A stretch of 64,000 bases of DNA. It comes from Atherinomorus stipes. Its lineage: Eukaryota; Chordata; Actinopteri; Atheriniformes; Atherinidae. Below are positions 1 to 10,000 of this stretch, piece by piece; within the stretch, counting starts at the first letter, position 1, and each line of letters begins with the position of its first letter. The translations under genes and the position numbers were made by a program. The notes beneath the pieces are model-generated. The model worked only from the letters and a program-made list of their open reading frames with translations, was not told the origin of the DNA and did not search any database. Location of the stretch: the NCBI GenBank assembly GCA_023101725.1, contig JALJCO010003457.1:215477-279476 (forward strand). The letters run 5' to 3'.

Positions 1-185
1 TCCCAAAATTGTCAAATCTTTGCAGCCCAAGGTCAAAATCCAGCCCAAATAAAAAAGAACCATGAGTGCAATTTGTAAATTTTTTTTCAGTCCAAGTTGG
101 TCATGTTAACCATTATGGTTTAAATAGTCAGTCTGGGATAAAAGACATTTTGTATGGTCTCGGGTCACCCTGATGACTTTTCAGC
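1..185. other. Unassigned upstream sequence
   Basis: I see no gene or repeat signature here. Confidence 0.4.
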
Positions 186-750
186 TTAAAGGATAAGTTT
201 CCTTTTTTTTCAACCTGGACCTTATTTCTAGGAGTACATACGTGCATTTATTCACCGGTAAAGTTTCTGCCTCACTTTGAGTCCTTCGGAAGATATTATA
301 TTAAGTCGCTGTTTGCTGGAATGAACAAACGAACGAGTACTATTGTCCTGTGAGTCCAGATTTAACTTTCCGTTAGTTATCAGGGTGTTCTCCTCACTTT
401 TTGGGGCTGTGCGTTTGCGATGCGTGCTTCCGTAGTAGATCGCAGCAGTTTGCTACCCAGACAACAACAGAAACACAATTTGCAAAACTCTGAACTCACA
501 GGACAATAGTACTCATTCGTTCGTTCAGTCTACTTAAAGCATTGATAAAATCAAGGAGTTTTGCACCAGTTAATGTCTTATATAGTGGCTGCCCCGTCTC
601 CGCCATTTTACAGGATGTCCACCGATGGGCGAGTGAACGTTATATCTTCCAAAGGACTCAAAGTGATGCAGAAACTTTACCGGTGAGTAAATGCACGTAT
701 GTACTCCAAGAAATAAGGTCCAGGTTGGAAAAAAGAAAGTTATCCTTTAA
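186..750. mobile_element. TTAA-flanked foldback (long inverted repeat) element
   Basis: Bases 189-300 are an imperfect reverse complement of about 636-749, and 321-353 of about 494-526, so most of the element folds on itself. The arms differ by an extra stretch of about 90 bp at 540-635. Both outer ends lie at TTAA (186-189 and 747-750). This fits a non-autonomous DNA transposon with TTAA target choice (piggyBac- or Kolobok-like). The 71-codon frame at 542-757 is made of arm sequence and is not a gene. Confidence 0.75.
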
Positions 751-3700
751 AGCCTAACTCTCAGGTGGGGATGAAGACCATGATAATTTCCCATTATTTG
801 ACTTGAACGTCAGTCAGCATCGTCATCTTATTCATCACCGGATTTTTCTCCATGAATTATTTCTCGGTGTGGATTATGTTCCTTGTCGTCTTTAGCTTCT
901 ATCACTTCCTCCTCTAAATCCATCCTCACCTCAGTTTTCTATGATCAAGAGCCTCACTTGCCCTTCACCAATCTGCTTTGGTACTACCACACAATAAGCA
1001 AAGTCTCAAAAAAGGATCATGTACCAAAACTAGAAGAAAAGTTGATTATGATTGAAAGTGTGTTGCAACTGTAAGAATTGCCATCAGATGTTCCAATTGG
1101 AGAGAGATTTCTCTGTTTCTCATGTAATTGTTGTCTCCCCATTCATTTTTAATGACTGGTCATTTATGACCAGTAACACCAAGAGTGAGCAAAACTTCAA
1201 TAAAACACAAAATTGTTTGTTTTTTTAAAAAAAACTTGTTTTGTGTGTTGAAATAATCTTTGTAGACAATGTGAAGAAATCTTAGGTCACTTAGAACACA
1301 TAAACTATATTTTCTTAGATATTAAACTTTTAAATCAGTCAAATTTGAGAGGATCACACATGCTGGTAAAAGTTTATTTAGAAGTGTACTTTGACATCGT
1401 GGATACTTCTGATTCCATCAAATGGAAGTACCGATGGAAATGATGAAATTATTTCTCAAGATGATATTGTATCTTGTTACGACACAAGAAGCAAAGGTTT
1501 GTACACCTACACACAGTTAATAAGCAGTCACTGCTGCTCTGAAAGCGATCAAGGTCTTTTTCAGAGGTTCTTTTTTTTCTTCAGGAAAGAACTATAAAGT
1601 TAAGGAAAATACCAAGAAATTGTCTAAATTTCAAAACTATTGAAGATTTTTGCAAGTAGAGGCACAAAAATACAGCCAAATTCTTGATTAGTTATTTTTC
1701 TCTGTTCTTTATTTCATGTTTTTTTCTCAGTGCATAATTTGAAAAAGAAGAAATTAATATGTTAGATTTTCTTTAACTAAGTTTATTTTTTCCACAGCAT
1801 TTGTATAAAAGAGTGCCGCATTGTTGCTGCCAGTGTCAAAGACAATGAAATAACAGCTCTCTGTTTCCATGGTGCCGAAACATAATTGTAACACATTGCT
1901 GTTTTCACCACATAATACAGTGTTAGGAGGTCATGAACATTTCACATCTCTCTGTGAGACCAGTCTGAATACTCCAATAGTCAGTCACTAACACTCAAAG
2001 TATGTAATTACTTAGTTCTGAAGCTGGCATAGTACTGCTGAACAGAATAGACAACACATGCTCATCTCGCAGGTTGGCTGATTTATGACTCCTGTATCAT
2101 ATTAGCTTAGATTTTGGGGTATGTTTTTATTAACTAATCATACAGCCAAATACAGTACAGGACATTTGTCAGGAAGATGGTTTACCATTGTATAGCCTTA
2201 ATTAACCAGAGCTTTAAAAGTTTTTTAACACCTGTGTAAATCCACTCAGCAAGGTGCGGTTTGGACCTTTAATGTTTGCTGCCAAAATGGAGATGGCTTT
2301 GTGTTAGTACTGATTAATAGCACAGATTAACAGAGAAAAGAAAACATTTTTTTAAAAGTGAACACTGCCTAATGAAAACCAGAGTTTTCTGTACCAAACC
2401 ATCAACTTACTTTTACCATGTGATTGAGTTTATATGATCATTCTGATTCAGAGCGGACAGCTTAACTGCATTTTGTCACTTTCTATACTGGTTTTCCTGC
2501 CTTGTTTATCTGTTGTGTCCATAGCAACAGCTGAAAAAGACAAGTATGAGATTACATGTAAACAAAAATATAAGGCAATGAGTAAAAAAAGGAACTGAGT
2601 ACATACTGTACGTACGCAGGGAGGCACAATCAACTTACTGAGCCCAGTCATAGAGGAAAACAGAGGTTGAAATAAAACCAGAAATAGAAAAAAAGAGAAA
2701 ATCAATCCCATTTACTTCCTAACCAGGTTTTACCAGTTACAAGGTTTGTTTGAGATGAACTTAGTCTCAGCTGGAAAGCTGTGAACAAAGAGCAGCAGTA
2801 GCAGGATGAGACAAAGCAGCTGTTAGATCAGGTTAAGGCCATAACAGTGGAAAGCAACTGCAGCTCCAAGCGATTGCTGCTTCCATCTTTCGAGATGATC
2901 ATGTCCCATGTTTACATGAGGTTAGAGAAAGTTAAATAACGAGCATGTATGAAGCGACCATCACCAGCGTTTAAGCCTGATATGTGTCCCTTTTAGGTTC
3001 ATCACACTTTCGTAGTGTGCACAACCAGCAACACCCCTGCCTTTATCAGTATCAGCACATGAATCAACGTTTGGTGAGTTAACAGGTGTGTGGGCATGAA
3101 GGAATCTAATTCAGTTTAATGAAGCTGAATTAATAGAATTAAGCTTTATTAATCTCAGAGGGGAAATGATAGTCACTCGGAAGTGAGGATTTGTTATTGA
3201 CACAATAAAGAACAACAAATAAGTCAGTTTCAGACAGCATACAGATTGTATGTTTACCATAAGTAATCTGACATTTCAGGAAAGCTTGTGAGAAATAAAG
3301 TAGTATGGCAAGATTTAAAACACCTAATCAGAGATCAATACTCCTAGCCTAAAATAATCTGTGCTTATCTATTTGTCCCCCGAAACCTAAGCAGTCCACC
3401 ATCAGTGTGCCACTCAGGCCAACATAAATACTACTGATAACCCGTCATAGTGACTGATAGTACTTACTCATCCCTGTCTGTCTGCTGAACAGCCTGCCCC
3501 CTGGGTCTCAGTGGGGTGTAGAGAGCGAGTAGGCTGTTTTTAGTGTTCAGAGAGTGGACTGATGGGCTTCCAGCAGGGTCTCTGCAAGAAAGAGGCCTGA
3601 GGTGAATTCTTGCTCACACAGCCCTGCATTTCCAGGGGCAGAGGCTCAGCACAACATGATAAATGATCCTAACTATTCCTGCCCGACTCTCTGAATCTCC

Positions 3701-3981
3701 ATTTTCCTTTATCTTTTTTTCACAATTTAATGTTACTACATGTCATTGATTCACATATGGATGGGCGTGCCGTCTCAAAGAAGAGGAGTGTGAAATGTCG
3801 CAAACTGCTGCATGTCTGCTGCAGTGTTTTGCATTTCAGATGAATGATTGCTGTGGCTGTTTTCTCCAGAGAAGCTGTAATCCTGATCTGAAATAAGCAA
3901 ATGTTTTGCAGTCAGTCCCTTTCATGGGATACAAATTATTTCACTGATTGGTTTAACTTGCTCTCTTCTGTTTCTCTCCAG
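751..3981. other. Upstream sequence with no recognised gene
   Basis: Only short chance frames are visible. 1155-1174 is a perfect 20-bp palindrome. About 3140-3170 resembles the tail of a fish LINE (CTTTATTAATCTCAGAGGGG). This stretch may be intron or 5' flank of calcr; no 5' UTR exon or promoter could be placed. Confidence 0.4.
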
Positions 3982-4049
3982 AGATTTGCCTGCAAGCTGA
4001 AGATATGAGGTTAGCAGGTGCCTTTTGGATCCTTGGGTCTCTGCTGGTG
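3982..4049 (+). CDS. calcr: calcr coding exon 1: start codon and signal peptide
   Basis: A pyrimidine-rich acceptor ends at 3981 and a GTAAGC donor follows 4049. The ATG at 4005 opens [15 protein letters not shown], a basic start and hydrophobic core typical of a signal peptide. 3982-4004 would be 5' UTR. The exon ends in phase 0 and joins to exon 2, where cleavage probably falls near MAGS. The start is inferred from the signal-like sequence and could be moved by an unseen upstream exon. Confidence 0.75.
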
Positions 4050-7000
4050 GTAAGCTCTCATTTGGCTTTCATTGCTTAGTTCATAGAAGGATGTACTGAG
4101 AGGTAAAGTTCTCAAAGCCCTTAAGTATTCATTTTGTATGCTGTGCACATGTGCTGAGGATTCAATTCCATTAGATGGACATGTAATATGTTGTGGTCTG
4201 GTGGTTTTTCTTTTCTCAGCAAGTACCTTAAATATCATCATTGTTTTCCACTACTTGTCCTGATTTATAATTTCCAGACAGATGAAAGTATTTGCATCCA
4301 TTTTTAGCACAGCTTCAAACTGTTTCTATACACCAAAGTTAATCTGTGAAAGCTCTGCTAAGTGGAGTGTGTCCTTTTGTTGCCGCAGCTCAGAGATGCT
4401 CCGACATGAAGTGATGTTTGTTCAGTCTTTCAGATAATCCATTTAAAGAACTGTTCTGTGCATCTTTGCTCGATCAAGATGCAGATGATGGCTCACTTTC
4501 CTTTTTAATTAAAGATGCATCATGTCAACATTCACAATTATTAATGCTTTTCCAAATTGTCCCACACATCCTCTTTCTTAACGTTTCTTACATATTCTTT
4601 GTCTTTATCATTAGCAAATAAACAATAGTGATTATGGATAATTAAACATTATTTTGATAATGATAAAAAAATAATAATAAAGCCATTCTGTAAAGTTAAA
4701 CTGCAGAGATGATTTGCGTTCATTGCAGTTCATTGATTTAATCATTAAGAATTGAATACTTAATATACTTCAATCTACTTTGAAACATCAACCATGACCT
4801 TCTTCCTGATGACAAAAGTCATTCCAAGTATTTATTACGTCTGTAACAGTCTTTGATGGGCTGTGGTTGGTGAGCCCGCACTGATGCACGTATGGATTGG
4901 GAACATGCAGCACCTTCTATTCAGCGCTCTCATGACATCTTGCAGACGTCTTTAAAGAGCTTCATGTACATCCTTTGATGATGACATTTACGTCATGCAG
5001 ACCCCACCTGACTGCTGCATATGGATCGTGAATCCCTGATTTTAGACACTAAAAAACCTGCACAGAAAATCAGTGAAAATCTTTGAAACAGTGCAATAAA
5101 ACATGTTCCCTGGAATATTAACATGTAATAAGAAAGTGTGTAACAAATACACAGCACAGCACTTTTCATATTTGATTGCATTGATTGGCTTCATGATTCC
5201 ATTTTAGTTATCAAAGATCTGAACACAATCTCAACTCAGTACAAATTGTAAAGCAAAAAACGGTTTGCCTTTTAAAAACACATGCTGATTCTCCTGATGG
5301 AGAAATGAACAAATCAGACTTTTTTTTTGGTGAATAATAGTTTAAATATAACTGGTTTTCTTACCAAATGCTTGATGCATCATGAATATGCTCTGCCTCC
5401 ATGTTTTTCTGTTTTTTTTTTTTGTTTTTTTTTATGGTCCTGTCCAGTTGAATGAGGAAGACTAAGGGTGTGTTATAGATGAGGAGAGGCCATGGCATGA
5501 GTAAAACAAAACAGAAGCTTTTTTTTCCTCATTCAGCTCAGCTGTTGATATTGGTGGTGGCCTGGTGGTCGTATGTATGACGTCATTTACTTCAATGCTT
5601 GGAGTGACATCATATGTACGGCTGCTAAACTGCTACATGGGACATCAGAGTTCTCATAAAAGTCATGTTTTCAGTGATTTTGGTTTTATTTTTCCCTGCA
5701 AGCCTAAATGGGACAGGTAAGGATATTTAGATGCTCTGCAACGCACCGGGGAAGTAAAGGGTTCGCTTCACACTTGTGATAAGACATATGGTCAAATCTC
5801 CCTGTCAAAGTATTTAAATTCCTCAAATAATTCATGAAATGCAAGCACATGAGCTCGGCACTCTGAGAAGCTTAATTTTCAGCCTAGGAAAAAAAAAAAA
5901 AAAAAGATAAGACAGCAAAATGGGCTCTTTATCCTTCAGTGAGCGGCATGATCATAATCAAAATTTCACACAGCAGACTTTTTCATTTAATGCTACCTCC
6001 AAATACAAACAATGAAGCAAAGATAAGATTAATTTGGAGAAATTCAGGTGCTTAACTTCTTTTGTGCGATCCCAAACACACTTTAATGAGTTAACGCACC
6101 TGGAGAGTGACTCGAATTTTAAACCAGAAAGGAATCGTGATCAGATCAGTTCTGAAGATGTTCAAAAACTTTCCGCGCTCATTCCTCCATTAAACATGTT
6201 ATATGTAAAGATGCACATCTTTATCTGAGCATGATCCAACTGTGAAACATTATAATTTCAGATCATGTCTCAATCCTCTTTATCTTCTTTTTAGAAATTA
6301 AAGGAATGTAAATGAGAGAAGCAGCTGCAACTAACAACCCGTATCCATTCCCAGCGCTGTGCTTACTTTAATGTAGTTGCCAAGATGTGCTGAGCACGTT
6401 TGTATCCTTCCACCTCTTAACTCCAATCCCATGTTTTCTTCACAGCACCGGATGGCAGGAAGCGAGCTAATCTCAGGCCCAACACTCAGTCCTGGACCGA
6501 GCTTTATGGAGGGACAGGCTGAGCAGGCACTGAGCCAGAGTCAATACAAATGTCTTGAGCTGTTCAGCAAGGACCAGCGAGAAAACAGAACTGGTGAGAG
6601 GCTTCTCCGAGTCAAATAAAAGCTCTGGGAGAGCATCACTTGGAGTAATTTTGCAAAATTGTGGTGTGGGATCAGAACACTGCTGATGTTTTTTTGTTAA
6701 TGGTTGTGCTGTCAGCACAGCCACCAGATCTGAGAGGCTTTTTCAGCAGATGATGGGGATTTTAATAACTCCCAAATTATGTGACTCTGACATGCACTAA
6801 AACAAGTGAAGAGACAGAAAATGTGTTGATAGTTATGGCCATTACATTTCTTCCTTTTTCCTCTCTTGAGGTGTGTTTTGTGCTCAAATGTGGGATGGGT
6901 TGTTGTGTTGGGATGAGACACCCGCTGGGACATCTGTAACACAAAGCTGTTCAGATCATCTTGACCTCCACAAAACCGGTAAGGAACTTTTCTCAGCAGA

Positions 7001-10000
7001 ACAGATCTACCAGCTGTGTAACTGAGACCTGCAGTAGATGAGTTACGGCATTTTCTTTTAGCAATGACACAACAAAGGGCAATGTACTCTTTCTTGACCC
7101 AATCCCTTCTTTTATGTTTGATATTGGTGACTTACAAAGAAACTTGGTTTGCAATGTGGATTTACAGTCGACCTAAAATTAGTCATACCTCCGAATAAAG
7201 AAGGAAAAAAAAATCAGCTGTCAGTGAAATAAGTTTAAATTGACAAACGTAATAATAAATAAAAATTCTATGAATATCGTGACATTGATTTTGAATTCTG
7301 GTTCAACAGAAATGATAAAAACAAACACATAAAAAATTAAAAAAGTACACTGCAAAAGCTCAAATCTTGGCCACTCTTAAAATAAGTGAAAAATGATTTT
7401 TTTTGCTTGTAATAAGCAAATAAATTCTGCCAATGGGACAAGCAAAATTTCCTTGATAAGTTTTCTTGAAATAAGATGCATTGCCTTTAAACAAGGTCCT
7501 TTATCTTACTCAAATGTTTCTCCTTAAGTAATTTTGTCTTATTTTCAGTGTGATCAGATACTTTTACTAGAAATTAGAAAATATACTTGCCAAGATTTGA
7601 GTTTTGCAGTGTAAATAAGCATGATGGGGCTACGAAGCTAAAATTTGGTTGAGCAAGACTTTGAGGCAATTGCTGCGATCAGGTGTTTTCTGTCGTGTTC
7701 AAAAAGACTTCTACACCTGACAGGTGTTTTGGTCCACTGTTCATGGTAAACATGCTCTAATGTGTCTGGGACAGTTTTGTTTGTTTTAATTATTATTTCC
7801 ACCCACAATTCAAAAGCAATATCTATTTTCACAAAACTATAATTTTGTAAATTTTCATTTATTAGTTTCCTTAATTTCTTGTTATTTGAAATACTATTGT
7901 GAATTTAGCCTTTTTTTTAAATTGGAGGGTATGAATAATTTTGAGGATGACTGTAGTTGCTTAGCTTACTCAGACAGCCTCTTACAGTATTTCACCACAT
8001 TTTTAATTTGCAGCTTGACACTTGAAGTGAATCTGACTAAAACCTTTAAATATACAGTAGTTTCATTTAATTTATTATATTGTAAATTATACATTCATCC
8101 CTGCATGTTTCGGTTCTTTACTTTCCTTTTCAGCTCATGGGACATTTTATAAAATGATGCTACAAAGTTTGCTGTTTATAATAAGCCATGCCAGTAGCAA
8201 CTTGACCCTAATGTCAGTATCTAATGTAATGAGATATTTAAACAGTGGATGATTCTCAGTGTATGTCAAATTCAACTGGCAAAAACTCTTGTTTTGTTAA
8301 AACTTGTATACATTCACGCCATTTTTTGTATTCACTATTTACAGTAGTGTTAGACTGAAGCAACCATGCCTTTACATGCTCTCACAGATTCATACACGGG
8401 ACAAAAGGTAGATCATCGGCTTATTGTGCTCAGAAAGAATGAAGACATGAACGTCTCTCTGTAACCTGACTGTAGACTCTGATTACACGAGTCAGCGTAA
8501 TGTTTGAACTGCAGGACAACTCAATTCTGTGGAATGTTCTGTTTTTACGTCATGAATAATGCAAGGCTCAGTAATGTTGAGCTGAAGAGATCCAGACACG
8601 AGTCATGTCTGATTTAGGAGATGCAACGTGACGAAGGAAGGGGAGGTGAGGTGGAGGGCAGAGAGATGAATGAGGAGTATGAGGAGGCAAAGAGGGGGGC
8701 AAAGAAAGGAGGAGTCACACGCAAAAAAACTGGAGCCAGAGAGATGGATGGGGAGAAGGAATATGAATGAGGGAGCAGCAAGGTGAGAGTTTGGGGGGGG
8801 GGGGGGGGGGGGGGTCTTCCCAAAATGCCTGTGACTCTGAGAGTCCCATTATGACTCCTTGAAAGCTGGAGCTGCAGATATGAGGCCTGAGGGGGAGTTT
8901 TACAGTTGGAAATGGTTGTTGAACAGTTTATGAGCTGCCAGAGAGGACTAGACGGTTGTTGTTGTCAGGAACAATGTGATCTCATACGCTGCCCAGACAT
9001 GGATCTCCTGTACAAGTGGTTTAAACCTGACATTTGAGAATTTGCTAGAAAACTACTCCAAAGGTGGAAAACATTCTGTTTGATGATGTTTGCCAAGCTA
9101 AATTAATCACAGCTACTTGGTGATGCCAAGTTTTTACTTGTCTGGATTATGCCAACATGCTACTGAGACACAGTCAAAGAATTCAAAGATTTACTACGAC
9201 TAAACTCGATGCTTAACAAACACAGCCAGCAAACTGTGCCTGTAAATTAGGTATTTAAGATATTAAACAGTGGATTATGCTGTCATGCCATTCTATTTTC
9301 TCCACAGAAAAAGTGACCAAATATTGTGACGAATCGGGTAACTGGGTTCAGACCAGCTCTACCTGTCAACCAGCTTTAAAGAATCAATTACAGGTATTTC
9401 TTCCCTGGATGTTTGCCTGGAAGTAAATGGAAAAATGAGACAGAGATTGCTTTGGTTTTTACTGTATGTAAACCAATCAACAGATTGACATTTTTGTTCC
9501 CAAAAGGAAAGGAATTTTTTAAGTGATGCTGCAGGAGAGCCAACCACAGAGGCCACAGAGGTCAGAACAGAAAAGAGTACCCTGGAAAATGAAAAGAAAT
9601 GCCTTGAGAAAATGAAGAATGACCCCCCTTATAATAAATCAGGTACTGGTACTCTTTGCCTCAACCCATCATGTAACAGTCTACCAACATCTCACTTCTT
9701 TTTTTAGCCACATGTCCGTATGAGCAAGCTGTGAACTTTTCCTGTGTTTTTGTGCCGGTGGTCTCACAGGTCTGCACTGCAGTCGTGTTTGGGATGGCTG
9801 GCTGTGCTGGAACGACACTCCAGCAGGAACCTACGTCTTCCAGAACTGCCCCGATTATTTTATTGGCTTCGACCCTGAAGGTGAGCAGCGAGGTTCTCCT
9901 TTCCTGGTATCCCATTACCCTTTGAAGTTGAAATAATTGGGATTATGCTTCACAGAAAAGGCAACTAAGTACTGCGGAGTGGATGGGCAGTGGTTTCAAC

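Noticed and set aside
1238..1262. GTGTTGAAATAATCTTTGTAG resembles the companion miRNA miR-653
   Set aside because: Only about 16 of 21 bases agree with the miR-653-5p I remember, no hairpin partner is visible nearby, and it lies upstream of the start codon, on the wrong side of mir-489.
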